The notes: a model not told the origin generated them from the letters alone. 64,000 nucleotides of DNA from Micromonospora rifamycinica (GCF_900090265.1 NZ_LT607752.1:6330001-6394000); one strand, 5' to 3'; shown: positions 1-8,616, numbered from the stretch's first letter. Made by a program: numbers and translations.

Positions 1-1068
1 AAGGTGTTCGCCCGGCTCAAGGCCGGTCAGCCGATCCGGTCGAACCTCGGGCTGGCCAGCAACGAGGGCAAGAAGGGCACGCCGACGATGGGCGGCGTGG
101 TGTTCATCCTGGCCACGGTGATCGCCTACGTGGCCGGTCACCTCGCCCTGACCACCCTGCCGGACGCGCAGATCGCCCAGGTCGAGCCGACCATCACCGC
201 CCTGGTGCTGCTGGGGCTGATGGTCTTCTCCGGCGCGGTCGGCTTCATCGACGACTTCCTCAAGGTGCGCAAGCGGCACAGCGGCGGGCTCAACAAGCGC
301 GGCAAGCTGTTCGGGCAGATCCTGGTCGGGGCGGCCTTCGGGGTTGTCGCGCTCTACTTCCCGAGCAGCATGACCGACGCCAGCGGCGCGACGACCAACA
401 CCGAGACGGTGGGCAGCACCACGCTGAGCTTCATCCGGGACATCCCGGCGCTGGAGATCGGCAAGGTCGCCTCGGTGATCGTGATCATCATGGTGGTGAT
501 GGCGGCGACCAACGGGGTCAACCTCACCGACGGCCTGGACGGGCTGGCTACCGGCGCCTCGGTGATGGTGCTGGCCGCGTACGCGCTGATCGCGTTCTGG
601 CAGTACCGGCACTGGTGCGCCGACCCGACGTACACCGCCAACCCGGACAACTACTGCTACGCCGTCCGGGATCCGCTGGAGATCGCGTTGATCGCCGGGG
701 CGGCGGCCGGGGCCTGCGTGGGCTTCCTGTGGTGGAACACCTCGCCCGCCCGGATCTTCATGGGCGACACCGGCGCGCTGGGCCTCGGCGGCCTGATCGC
801 CGGGATGGCGATGTCCACCCGGACGGTCCTGCTGCTGCCGATCCTCGGCGGGCTCTTCGTGATCATCACGATGTCCGTGGTGATCCAGATCATCTCCTTC
901 CGCACCACCGGCAAGCGGGTCTTCCGGATGTCCCCGCTGCAGCACCACTTCGAGTTGGCCGGCTGGAGCGAGGTCAACATCGTGGTCCGCTTCTGGATCA
1001 TCGCGGGCATCGGGGTGGCCATCGCGCTGGGCCTGTTCTACAGCGACTTCCTGGCCAGCATGGGCTGA
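1..1068 (+). CDS. mraY: Phospho-MurNAc-pentapeptide transferase MraY (5' end outside window)
   Basis: MraY moves phospho-MurNAc-pentapeptide from UDP to undecaprenyl phosphate at the inner membrane face, making lipid I. The frame is open from base 1 and enters at VFARLKAGQPIRS, so roughly the first 25-30 residues (first membrane helix) lie outside the window; the GTG at 4 is internal. About 355 residues are visible with roughly ten hydrophobic helices. Family motifs are all present: FIDDFLK near visible residue 82, NLTDGLDGLATG near 174, GDTGALGLGG near 254 and PLQHHFE near 313. It is followed by a strong hairpin and then ftsW, not by murD as in most actinobacteria. Identity is secure. Confidence 0.97.
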   Translation, partial: KVFARLKAGQPIRSNLGLASNEGKKGTPTMGGVVFILATVIAYVAGHLALTTLPDAQIAQVEPTITALVLLGLMVFSGAVGFIDDFLKVRKRHSGGLNKRGKLFGQILVGAAFGVVALYFPSSMTDASGATTNTETVGSTTLSFIRDIPALEIGKVASVIVIIMVVMAATNGVNLTDGLDGLATGASVMVLAAYALIAFWQYRHWCADPTYTANPDNYCYAVRDPLEIALIAGAAAGACVGFLWWNTSPARIFMGDTGALGLGGLIAGMAMSTRTVLLLPILGGLFVIITMSVVIQIISFRTTGKRVFRMSPLQHHFELAGWSEVNIVVRFWIIAGIGVAIALGLFYSDFLASMG

Positions 1069-1077
1069 CCCCGGGCA

Positions 1078-1110
1078 CCGGGGCGGTCCCGCGACGGGTC
1101 ACCGCCCCGG
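1078..1110 (+). terminator. GC-rich hairpin after mraY
   Basis: A perfect 10-bp inverted repeat (CCGGGGCGGT at 1078-1087, ACCGCCCCGG at 1101-1110) with a 13-nt loop begins 10 bases after the mraY stop. A second short GC palindrome and GGTTTCCCC follow. It would fit a factor-independent terminator splitting mraY from ftsW, but there is no long T run. Confidence 0.5.
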
Positions 1111-1216
1111 CCCCGGCCGGGGTTTCCCCTACCCGAGGGGCACCCGATCCGCATTTCGACACGCCGACCGGCACGAACGGCCGGAACCAGCCGCCCGTAG
1201 CGGCGATGATGGGCGG

Positions 1217-2746
1217 GTGGGGGAGGACCGAGGCACCAGCACCGGCACGACGACCCAGACCCAGCCGCGGCGGGTCGCGGGCTCGGGGCGTACCACCGAC
1301 CCGCCCGCAGCGCTGGCCGGGCTGGGACCGGCCGGCGGCCTGGCGGCGCTGCGCGGCCTGCTGGCCCGCCCGCTGGCCTCCTACTACCTGCTGCTGTCCA
1401 GCGCCGGCCTGCTGCTGCTGATCGGCCTGACCATGGTCTTCTCGGCCACCAGCGTGCGCGACTACGCCGAGGCCGGCGACGCGGCCGCCTCGGTCACCAA
1501 GCAGGCGATCTTCGCGGTGATCGGCATCGTCGCGTTCTGGGCCTGCCAGCGCCTGCCGGCCAGCACCTTCCGTTCGCTGGGCCGACCCCTGCTCGGGGCC
1601 GCGGTGGTGCTGCTGCTGGTGCTCAACCTGCTGGTGGCCCTGGACGCCCTGTTCGGGCTGGCCTCCCTCGGGCCGCTGCGGGCCAACCTGCTCTGGCTCT
1701 ATCTCGGGCCGATCCAGGTGCAGCCCGCCGAGCTGGCCAAGCTGGCGCTGGTGCTGTGGGGGGCGCACGTGATCGCCCGCAAGGGCGCCGCGCTCGGCTG
1801 GTGGAAGGAGCTGGCCACCCCGCTGTTCCCGGTGGTCGGCCTGCTCTTCGTCCTGGTCGGCTACAACGACCTGGGCAGCATGCTCTGCCTGCTGGCCATC
1901 GTGGTCGGCCTGCTCTGGGCCGCCGGAGTGCGGTTGCGGGTCTTCGCCGCGCTCTCCGCGGTCGGCCTGGCGGGGATCGGACTGCTCGTCGCGGTGGCCT
2001 CGCTCGGCGCCGGATCCGGCGCACGCGGCCAGGAGAACTACCGACTGGCCCGGCTCACCTCGTTCCTCGACACGCCCGACCCGGCCAAGTGCGTCGAGGA
2101 CGCCTGCTGGCAGATGGTGCAGGCCCGCAACGCCATCGAGCACGGCGGCTGGTTCGGTGTCGGGCTGGGCAAGAGCAGCGTCAAGTTCGGCTGGCTGCCG
2201 GCCGCCCACAACGACTTCATCTTCGCCGTCATCGCCGAGGAGTTGGGCGTGGTCGGCTGCACCGTCATCCTGGTGCTCTTCGCCGTGCTCGCCTACACCG
2301 GGCTGCGGATCGCCCGCCGGGTCGCCGACCCGTTCCGCCGGCTCGCCGCCACCGCCGTCACCGCCTGGCTGGTCGGCCAGGCGGTGATCAACATCGGCGG
2401 GGTGACCAAGCTGCTGCCGCTGACCGGGGTGCCGCTGCCGTTCATCTCCGACGGCGGCAGCGCGCTGGTCGTGACCCTGGCGGCGGTCGGCATGCTCGCC
2501 TCCTTCGCCCGCGCCGAACCCGACGCGGCCCGCGCCCTGCACGCCCGTCCGCCCGCCCGATGGGTCCGACTAGTCTGGGCCCCGTTGCCGCCGCTTCCCG
2601 GCGCGCGGAGCCGACCGGCGCCGCCGTCGGCTGCCCCGGGGTCCGTGCCCCGGGCGCGCGGGCGGCGACCCGACGATCAGGCCGCACCGCGCGGCGTCCG
2701 GCAGGACCGGACCCGGGGCGGGACGGCGAGCGAGAGGAGACGCTGA
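1217..2746 (+). CDS. ftsW: Cell-division glycosyltransferase FtsW
   Basis: FtsW is the SEDS-family peptidoglycan glycosyltransferase of the septum, polymerising lipid II together with its partner PBP. The 509-residue product has a disordered N-terminus of about 50 residues, around ten membrane helices and a basic disordered C-terminal tail from about residue 430. SEDS motifs visible include QPAELAK (~170), GLGKSSVKFGWLPAAHNDFIF (residues ~315-335) and GVPLPFISDGGSAL near 403-416. The family usually has Tyr or Ala where Asp precedes GGS here. GTG 1217 is chosen because the frame opens there and the N-terminus is a normal actinobacterial leader; no clear ribosome site is seen. The stop overlaps the murG start by one base (TGATG). 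Confidence 0.95.
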   Translation: MGEDRGTSTGTTTQTQPRRVAGSGRTTDPPAALAGLGPAGGLAALRGLLARPLASYYLLLSSAGLLLLIGLTMVFSATSVRDYAEAGDAAASVTKQAIFAVIGIVAFWACQRLPASTFRSLGRPLLGAAVVLLLVLNLLVALDALFGLASLGPLRANLLWLYLGPIQVQPAELAKLALVLWGAHVIARKGAALGWWKELATPLFPVVGLLFVLVGYNDLGSMLCLLAIVVGLLWAAGVRLRVFAALSAVGLAGIGLLVAVASLGAGSGARGQENYRLARLTSFLDTPDPAKCVEDACWQMVQARNAIEHGGWFGVGLGKSSVKFGWLPAAHNDFIFAVIAEELGVVGCTVILVLFAVLAYTGLRIARRVADPFRRLAATAVTAWLVGQAVINIGGVTKLLPLTGVPLPFISDGGSALVVTLAAVGMLASFARAEPDAARALHARPPARWVRLVWAPLPPLPGARSRPAPPSAAPGSVPRARGRRPDDQAAPRGVRQDRTRGGTASERRR

Positions 2747-3852
2747 TGGGTCCGCTGCGTTCGGTGGTGCTCTGTGGAGGGGGCACCGGTGGGCACATCT
2801 ACCCGCTGCTCGCCTTCGCCGACTGCCTGCGCCGACACGACCCGGGCGTCCGGATCACCTGCCTCGGCACCCCGAAGGGGCTGGAGAACGAGCTGATCCC
2901 GCCGGCCGGCTACGACCTGCGGCAGATCCCGGCCTACCAGCTGCCCCGCTCGGTCAACATGGGCCTGGTCCGCACCCCGGACCGGATGTGGAAGGCGGCC
3001 CGCGCCGCCGGCAAGGTGATCGACGAGGTCGCCGCCGACGTGGTCGTCGGCTTCGGCGGGTACGTCTCGGTGCCCGGCTACCTGGCCGCCTGGCGGCGGG
3101 AGATGCCGATCGTCATCCACGAGGTCAACGTCCCGCCGGGGGTGGCCAACCGGCTCGGCATGAAGTTCACCAAGAACCTCGCGGTCGGCTTCCCGCACCA
3201 GCCGGCCCAGTCCGAGGTGCTGCGCGACGCCCGGGTGGTCGGCGTGCCGCTGCGCCGGGGGATCGCCGGGCTGGACCGCAACGCCATGCGTGCCGCCGCC
3301 CGCGCCCACTTCGGACTCCGCCCCGACCTGCCGGTCCTCTTCGTCGCCGGTGGTTCGCAGGGGGCCCGGTCGATCAACCTGGCGGTCTCCGGCGCGGCCA
3401 AGGAGCTGGCTCGCAACGGGGTGCAGGTGCTGCACGTGATGGGCGCCCGCAACGAGCCGGTGCCGGTCCCGACCGACCTGCCGGTGCCGTACGTGGCGCT
3501 GCCCTACCTGTCCGAGATGGAGCTGGGCTACGCCGCCGCCGACCTGATGCTGGCCCGGGGCGGGGCGATGACCTGTGCCGAGGTGGCCGCCATCGGGCTG
3601 CCCACCATCTACGTGCCGTACCCGCACTCCAACCAGGAGCAGAAGCGCAACGCGCTGCCCGTGGTGGAGGCCGGCGGCGGGCTGCTCGTCGACGACGCCG
3701 AGCTGACCCCGGCCTGGCTGGAGCGCACCGTGCTGCCCCTGCTGCGCGACCCGCAGCGGCTGTACGCCATGGGTGCCGCCGCCGCCGGGTACGGCCGCCG
3801 CGACGGCGACGTGGCCCTGCTCAACTTCGTCTACGAGGCGGTGGCCCGGTGA
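2746..3852 (+). CDS. murG: UDP-GlcNAc:lipid I transferase MurG
   Basis: MurG adds GlcNAc to lipid I on the cytoplasmic membrane face, giving lipid II. The 368-residue protein has the two GT-B halves: the N-terminal glycine loop GGGTGGHIYP (residues ~9-18) and the C-terminal loop GGSQGARSIN (~202-211), plus the UDP-GlcNAc region with RGGAMTCAEVAAIGLP and the PYPHSNQEQKRNA segment. ATG 2746 overlaps the ftsW stop and has a good ribosome site (GAGAGGAGA) just upstream. It lies in the tight ftsW-murG-murC run, which suggests co-transcription. Confidence 0.97.
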   Translation: MGPLRSVVLCGGGTGGHIYPLLAFADCLRRHDPGVRITCLGTPKGLENELIPPAGYDLRQIPAYQLPRSVNMGLVRTPDRMWKAARAAGKVIDEVAADVVVGFGGYVSVPGYLAAWRREMPIVIHEVNVPPGVANRLGMKFTKNLAVGFPHQPAQSEVLRDARVVGVPLRRGIAGLDRNAMRAAARAHFGLRPDLPVLFVAGGSQGARSINLAVSGAAKELARNGVQVLHVMGARNEPVPVPTDLPVPYVALPYLSEMELGYAAADLMLARGGAMTCAEVAAIGLPTIYVPYPHSNQEQKRNALPVVEAGGGLLVDDAELTPAWLERTVLPLLRDPQRLYAMGAAAAGYGRRDGDVALLNFVYEAVAR

Positions 3853-3883
3853 GCCGGTCCACCGCGACGGGAAGGTACCTGGC

Positions 3884-5302
3884 ATGAACACCGTGCAGTT
3901 CACCCCGGCCGGCACGCTCACCGCGGAGGACCTGGGCCGGATCCACCTGATCGGGGTGGGCGGGGTCGGGATGAGCGGCCTGGCCCGGCTCTTCCTCACC
4001 CGGGGCCTGCCGGTCTCCGGCAGCGAGCTGCGTGAGTGGCCGTCGCTGGCCGGCATGCGGGCGCTGGGCGGCACCATCCACATGAGCCACGAGGCGGCCA
4101 ACCTCGACGGGGTGGACACCGTGGTCTACTCCTCGGCCATCGGCCAGGACCACCTGGAGATGGTCGAGGCCCGCCGGCGCGGGCTGCGGGTGCTGCACCG
4201 CTCCGAGGCGCTCGCCGCGGCGATGACCGGCCGCCGGACGGTGGCGGTGGCCGGCACCCACGGCAAGACCACCACCACCTCGATGGTGACCATGGTGCTC
4301 CAGCAGGCCGGGGTCGACCCGTCCTTCGTGATCGGCGGGGAGATCTCCGAGGTGGGCTCGGGGGCGCACCACGGCACCGGCGAGCACTTCGTGGTCGAGG
4401 CGGACGAGAGCGACAGGTCGTTCCTGATCTACCGCCCGTACGTGTCGATCATCACCAACGTCGAGGCCGACCACCTGAACACCTACGGTGACCTGGCGAC
4501 CCTGGAGGCGGCCTTCGCCGAGTTCGCCCGGCTCACCGACCCGGCCGGGTACGTCATCACCTGCGCCGACGACCCGGGCGGGCGGCGGCTGGCCGAGACG
4601 CTGCGCGCCGAGGGGCGGCGGGTCTGGACGTACGGCGAGGCGGCCGACGCCGACCTGCGGCTGTCCGAGATGGCCTCGTCCGCCCAGGGCGTGCGCTACC
4701 TGGCGGCCCTGGACGGCCGTTCGCTGGGGGAGATCCGGCTGCCGGTGCCGGGACGCCACATGGGCCTCAACAGCGCCTCGGCGGTGCTCGCCGCCCACCT
4801 GCTCGGCCTGCCGGTGGCGGCGGCGGAGGCGGCCCTGGCCGCCTTCCCGGGCGTGCGCCGGCGCTTCGAGCGCAAGGGCGTCGCCGACGGCGTGCTGGTG
4901 TATGACGAGTACGCCTACCACCCGACCTCGATGACGCTGGCCCTGCGGACGCTGCGCGAGGTGGCCGGCGACGGCCGGCTGATCGTGGTCTTCCAGCCCT
5001 ACCGGCTGTACCGGACCCGGGACCTCCAGGCGGAGATCGCCGCCGCCCTGGCGATCGCCGACGAGCTGGTGCTGCTGGAGGTCTTCGGCCCCGGTGAGCT
5101 GCGCCAGCCGGGTGAGGGATCGGCGGCGTTGCTGGCGGCGGTGCCGCTCGACGACGCGCACAAGGTCTTCGTGGACTCGCTCGACGACGCGCCGGTGGAG
5201 GTGGCCCGCCGGGCCCGCCCCGGCGACGTGGTGGTGACGATGGGCGCTCCGCCGATCTCGCTGCTGGGCGATCAGCTGCTCGACGCGTTGACCGCGCGAT
5301 GA
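3884..5302 (+). CDS. murC: UDP-N-acetylmuramate--L-alanine (or glycine) ligase MurC
   Basis: MurC is the ATP-dependent ligase that adds the first amino acid to UDP-MurNAc. The 472-residue protein shows the Rossmann-like loop GVGGVGMSG (~24-32), the ATP loop GTHGKTTTTS (~124-133), the EADESD segment and the C-terminal domain with VYDEYAYHPTSM. ATG 3884 is preferred over upstream in-frame starts because family similarity begins at once and GGGAAGG precedes it. Micromonospora walls are known to carry glycine at position 1 of the stem peptide, so the in vivo substrate may be glycine; that cannot be read from sequence. Confidence 0.95.
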   Translation: MNTVQFTPAGTLTAEDLGRIHLIGVGGVGMSGLARLFLTRGLPVSGSELREWPSLAGMRALGGTIHMSHEAANLDGVDTVVYSSAIGQDHLEMVEARRRGLRVLHRSEALAAAMTGRRTVAVAGTHGKTTTTSMVTMVLQQAGVDPSFVIGGEISEVGSGAHHGTGEHFVVEADESDRSFLIYRPYVSIITNVEADHLNTYGDLATLEAAFAEFARLTDPAGYVITCADDPGGRRLAETLRAEGRRVWTYGEAADADLRLSEMASSAQGVRYLAALDGRSLGEIRLPVPGRHMGLNSASAVLAAHLLGLPVAAAEAALAAFPGVRRRFERKGVADGVLVYDEYAYHPTSMTLALRTLREVAGDGRLIVVFQPYRLYRTRDLQAEIAAALAIADELVLLEVFGPGELRQPGEGSAALLAAVPLDDAHKVFVDSLDDAPVEVARRARPGDVVVTMGAPPISLLGDQLLDALTAR

Positions 5303-5321
5303 TCGCGCGGTTCCCCCGGCG

Positions 5322-5347
5322 CGGCCCGGACCGCGGCGTCCGGGCCG
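5322..5347 (+). terminator. Hairpin between murC and ftsQ
   Basis: A perfect 10-bp inverted repeat (CGGCCCGGAC, 5322-5331, and GTCCGGGCCG, 5338-5347) with a 6-nt loop lies in the 112-bp gap. It could weaken transcription into ftsQ or be an RNA processing hairpin. There is no T run. Confidence 0.35.
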
Positions 5348-5414
5348 GGAGCGCCGCCGGTCCGCCCGTCGGGCACCCGGTGGCCGGTCCGGACGGCGCG
5401 ACCGCCGGTAGCGG

Positions 5415-6233
5415 ATGAGTCCGGGTCCGGCGCGGGGCCGTGGCACCGGCACCGACGGCGGCGGTTCCCGGCGGGGTCCGGTCCGGCGCTGGCAGCTCGT
5501 CCGGGCGGGCAGCGACGCGGTCCCGCCGTCGACCCGGCGGTTCATGGCGCGGGCCCGGCAGCGGCGGATGCGGGCCGCTCTGCCCTGGGCGGTGGTGGCC
5601 GGGGTACTGGTCCTCGCCGGCCTGGTGGCGTGGGCGGTGCTCGGATCCGGCCTGTTCGGGGTGCGTGAGGTCCGGGTGGAGGGGGCGCGGCTGGTCACCC
5701 CGGTCGAGGTGCGTGACGCGGCGGGGGTGCCGGACGGGATGCCGCTGGCCCGGGTGGACCTGGCCGCGACGGCCCGGCGTATCGGTGGCCTGGCCCCGGT
5801 GGAGCGCGCCACGGTCCGCCGGGACTGGCCCGGTGCCCTGGTGGTGACGGTGGTGGAGCGGACCGGGGTGGCGGTGGTGCCCCGGGACGACCGGTTCGTG
5901 GTGATCGACCGGGCCGGGGTGGTGTTCCGCACGCTGGCCCGGCCGCCGGACGGGCTGCCGGTGGTGCGGCTGGCGGCTCCGGGACCGGACGATCCGGGCA
6001 CCCGGGCGGCGTTGCAGGTGCTGGCCGTGCTCACCCCGCAGCTGCGGGCCGCCCTGGTCGAGGTGACCGTCGAGGGACTGGCCCGGATCGGGCTGACCCT
6101 GCGCGACGGGCGGGCGGTGGTGTGGGGCGACGCGACCCGGGGCGCGGACAAGGCGCGGGTGGCGACGGCGTTGCTGGGTCGGAAGGCCGACACGATCGAC
6201 GTGAGCGCGCCGGACGTGGTGACCCTCAGGTGA
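5415..6233 (+). CDS. ftsQ: Cell-division protein FtsQ
   Basis: FtsQ is a bitopic divisome protein linking early (FtsZ-side) and late (FtsW/FtsI) components. The 272-residue product has a basic, disordered cytoplasmic N-terminus (~1-55), one membrane helix (about 56-79, ALPWAVVAGVLVLAGLVAWA), then a POTRA domain beginning FGVREVRVEGARLVTPVEV and an FtsQ/DivIB C-domain. ATG 5415 gives the expected topology. Position between murC and ftsZ is canonical. Confidence 0.93.
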   Translation: MSPGPARGRGTGTDGGGSRRGPVRRWQLVRAGSDAVPPSTRRFMARARQRRMRAALPWAVVAGVLVLAGLVAWAVLGSGLFGVREVRVEGARLVTPVEVRDAAGVPDGMPLARVDLAATARRIGGLAPVERATVRRDWPGALVVTVVERTGVAVVPRDDRFVVIDRAGVVFRTLARPPDGLPVVRLAAPGPDDPGTRAALQVLAVLTPQLRAALVEVTVEGLARIGLTLRDGRAVVWGDATRGADKARVATALLGRKADTIDVSAPDVVTLR

Positions 6234-6338
6234 GGTCCGTGGTGGACGTGAGTCGCCCCGCACCCGGCGGCGACACGCCGGTGGGGTCCTTGGCTCTCGG
6301 CGTGGGGGCGCTTACGTTGCCCCGAAGAGGATCAGTGG

Positions 6339-6376
6339 TTGACATAACTCTAAGCCTCTAGTAGAGGGTTAGGGTT
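6339..6376 (+). promoter_or_regulatory. Probable ftsZ promoter overlapped by a long palindrome
   Basis: TTGACA (6339-6344), 17 bases, then TAGAGG (6362-6367) make a good sigma-70-type promoter about 105 bases before ftsZ. Spacer and -10 are covered by an inverted repeat with 15-bp arms (6346-6360 and 6362-6376, 13 of 15 pairs matching) around G6361; the inner CCTCTA/TAGAGG is perfect. The segment is much richer in A+T than its surroundings. A GACAC pentamer at 6272-6276 resembles the WhiA site core, but a 5-mer is weak evidence. Confidence 0.65.
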
Positions 6377-6473
6377 CAGCTCTGATCCTCGCTGGTGAAA
6401 GCTCCTCGACCACCGGTCTGGGCCACGCCGTACCGGGGCAGTGCGAGCCAATCTCGAAGGGAAAGGACCGGAG

Positions 6474-7589
6474 ATGACACCTCCGCACAACTACCTGGCG
6501 GTCATCAAGGTCGTCGGCATCGGCGGCGGCGGCGTCAACGCCGTCAACCGGATGATCGAGGTTGGGCTCAAGGGCGTCGAGTTCATCGCGATCAACACCG
6601 ACGCGCAGGCGTTGCTGATGAGTGACGCCGACGTCAAGCTCGACGTCGGCCGGGAGCTGACCCGGGGGCTCGGCGCGGGCGCCAACCCGGACGTCGGCAA
6701 GAACGCCGCCGAGGACCACCGCGACGAGATCGAAGAGGTGCTCAAGGGCGCCGACATGGTCTTCGTCACCTGTGGCGAGGGGGGCGGCACCGGCACCGGC
6801 GGGGCGCCGGTGGTGGCCAACATCGCCCGCAAGCTCGGTGCGCTGACCATCGGTGTGGTCACCCGTCCGTTCTCCTTCGAGGGCAAGCGCCGCCAGGTGC
6901 AGGCCGAGTCGGGGATAGACGAGCTGCGCAACCAGTGCGACACGCTGATCGTCATCCCCAACGACCGGCTACTGGCGCTGGGCGACCGCGGCATCAGCAT
7001 GATGGACGCCTTCCGCACCGCCGACCAGGTGCTGCTCTCCGGCGTCCAGGGCATCACCGACCTGATCACCACGCCGGGCCTGATCAACCTCGACTTCGCC
7101 GACGTCAAGAGCGTGATGAGCGGGGCGGGCAGCGCGCTGATGGGCATCGGTAGCGCCCGGGGCGAGAACCGGGCGGTCGAGGCGGCCGAGGCGGCCATCT
7201 CCAGCCCGCTGCTGGAGCAGAGCATGGACGGCGCCCGGGGGGTGCTGCTCTCCATCGCCGGCGGCTCCGACCTGGGCCTGTTCGAGATCAACGACGCGGC
7301 GCAGCTGGTCACCGACGCGGCCCACCCGGACGCCAATATCATCTTCGGCGCGGTCATCGACGACGCGCTCGGCGACGAGGTGCGGGTCACCGTGATCGCC
7401 GCCGGCTTCGACGGCGGGACGCCCGCGTACAAGGCGGTCGACTCGCCGCGCAAGAGCAACCAGAACCAGCCGACGACGCAGACCCCGACGGTCACCGCGC
7501 CGGCCACCCTGCCGCCGCCGCAGCAGACGCCGCGCCGGGTGCTCTTCGACGACGTCGACGTGCCCGACTTCCTCAAGAACGGCTCCTGA
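6474..7589 (+). CDS. ftsZ: Cell-division GTPase FtsZ
   Basis: FtsZ is the tubulin-like GTPase that polymerises into the Z ring. The 371-residue product has the tubulin signature GGGTGTGGAPV (~103-113), the T3/T7 region NLDFADVK, a short variable linker rich in Gln, Pro and Thr (~320-350) and the conserved C-terminal peptide DDVDVPDFLKNG that binds SepF. ATG 6474 has a strong ribosome site (GGGAAAGGA) and begins the conserved N-terminus; the GTG at 6441 is rejected. It has its own promoter in the 240-bp gap after ftsQ. Confidence 0.99.
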   Translation: MTPPHNYLAVIKVVGIGGGGVNAVNRMIEVGLKGVEFIAINTDAQALLMSDADVKLDVGRELTRGLGAGANPDVGKNAAEDHRDEIEEVLKGADMVFVTCGEGGGTGTGGAPVVANIARKLGALTIGVVTRPFSFEGKRRQVQAESGIDELRNQCDTLIVIPNDRLLALGDRGISMMDAFRTADQVLLSGVQGITDLITTPGLINLDFADVKSVMSGAGSALMGIGSARGENRAVEAAEAAISSPLLEQSMDGARGVLLSIAGGSDLGLFEINDAAQLVTDAAHPDANIIFGAVIDDALGDEVRVTVIAAGFDGGTPAYKAVDSPRKSNQNQPTTQTPTVTAPATLPPPQQTPRRVLFDDVDVPDFLKNGS

Positions 7590-7596
7590 GCCGCCG

Positions 7597-7698
7597 ATGA
7601 CGAGCAGCTCCGTGGCCGGTCCCGCGGCCCCGCCGGTGACCGGCGGTCCCCGTGCGGGCCGCGTCGTCGCGTCGTCGCCCGGGCGGACCGGCCGATGA
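7597..7698 (+). CDS. 33-codon ORF between ftsZ and yggS
   Basis: A short ORF, MTSSSVAGPAAPPVTGG onward, starts 8 bases after the ftsZ stop and overlaps the yggS start by four bases (ATGA). There is no clear ribosome site. It fills the place where pgeF (YfiH/YlmD) normally lies and may be a degraded remnant or a coupling leader, or simply untranslated. No function is claimed. Confidence 0.2.
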   Translation: MTSSSVAGPAAPPVTGGPRAGRVVASSPGRTGR

Positions 7699-8432
7699 CC
7701 GGTCCCTCCGGTCCGGACCGCCGGGCCGAGCTGGCGGCCGGGCTGGCCGCGGTACGGACCCGGATCACCGGGGCGTGCGCCGCGGCCGGCCGGGATCCGG
7801 CCGGGGTGACCATGATCGCGGTGACCAAGACCTACCCGGCCGGTGACGCGGTCGCGCTGGCCGGGCTCGGGGTCGTCGACCTGGGGGAGAACCGGGACCA
7901 GGAGGCCGCGCCGAAGGCGGCCGAGGTGGCGGCGGCGGGGGTGACCGCCCGCTGGCACTTCATCGGCCAGTTGCAACGCAACAAGGCCCGGTCGGTGGTC
8001 CGCTACGCCGACGTGGTGCACTCCGTGGACAGTGCCCGGTTGGCCCGGGCGCTGGCCACCGCCGCCGAGTCCGGTCGGGACCGTCCGCTGGAGACGCTGG
8101 TGCAGGTCAGTATCGACGGCGACCCGGCCCGGGGTGGTGCCCTGCCGGGCTCCACCGACCCCGACCGGGGGCTCGACCCGGTGGCCGAGGTGCTGGCCGG
8201 GGCGGAAGCGCTGCGGTTGGCCGGGCTGATGGCGGTGGCGCCGCTGGGCTGGGAGCCCGAGCGGGCGTTCGCCCGGCTGGCCGAGGTGGCGGCGGCGTTC
8301 CGGGCGCGGCATCCGGCGGCCACCGCGCTCTCCGCCGGGATGAGCGGTGACCTGGAGGTGGCGATCGGGTACGGGGCGACACATGTCCGCGTCGGCAGCG
8401 CGTTGCTCGGAATGCGTTCCACGCTGCGGTAG
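7695..8432 (+). CDS. YggS-family PLP-binding protein
   Basis: YggS/PROSC-type PLP-binding protein of the alanine-racemase fold; the family buffers free pyridoxal phosphate and has no proven catalysis. The 245-residue product shows the PLP-lysine strand MIAVTKTYPA (~38-47, Lys in VTK), the GENRDQEA and HFIGQLQRNKA motifs and the C-terminal GMSGDLEVAIGYGATHVRVGSALLG. It sits between ftsZ and sepF as in most Gram-positive bacteria. ATG 7695 overlaps the preceding short ORF by four bases. Confidence 0.93.
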   Translation: MTGPSGPDRRAELAAGLAAVRTRITGACAAAGRDPAGVTMIAVTKTYPAGDAVALAGLGVVDLGENRDQEAAPKAAEVAAAGVTARWHFIGQLQRNKARSVVRYADVVHSVDSARLARALATAAESGRDRPLETLVQVSIDGDPARGGALPGSTDPDRGLDPVAEVLAGAEALRLAGLMAVAPLGWEPERAFARLAEVAAAFRARHPAATALSAGMSGDLEVAIGYGATHVRVGSALLGMRSTLR

Positions 8433-8616
8433 CCTGACCCCGGTAGAAGCAAATTACATCAGTGTTGTTCAGGAGCGGCGTCCCGAGGTCGGGGGCCACG
8501 ACGGGCGAGCCGCGAATCGCGCGTCGGGGGATCGTCGCTCCGATCCGGTGGGCAGGGACGTCCACTGGCGACACGGCACGGGGGTGCGTGCCGCACGGCG
8601 GACGGAAGGGCGCGGG
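8433..8616 (+). promoter_or_regulatory. sepF leader with an AT-rich patch
   Basis: The 184-bp gap before sepF contains AAATTACATCAGTGTTGTTC (8451-8470), the only clearly AT-rich patch between ftsZ and yggT. This is a likely promoter or protein-binding site for the sepF-yggT-divIVA unit. A TAGCCT box at 8430-8435 overlaps the yggS stop. I could not assign a -35/-10 pair with confidence. Confidence 0.35.

Noticed and set aside
2429..2465. FtsW defect, because Asp precedes the GGS motif where Tyr is common
   Set aside because: This position varies in actinobacterial FtsW (Ala in mycobacteria), and the rest of the protein is intact, so there is no case for loss of function.
998..2542. Long minus-strand open frame opposite ftsW
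   Set aside because: Composition (Gln/His/Gly/Arg-rich) is that of the complement of a GC-rich gene; no family match, and ftsW on the plus strand is certain.
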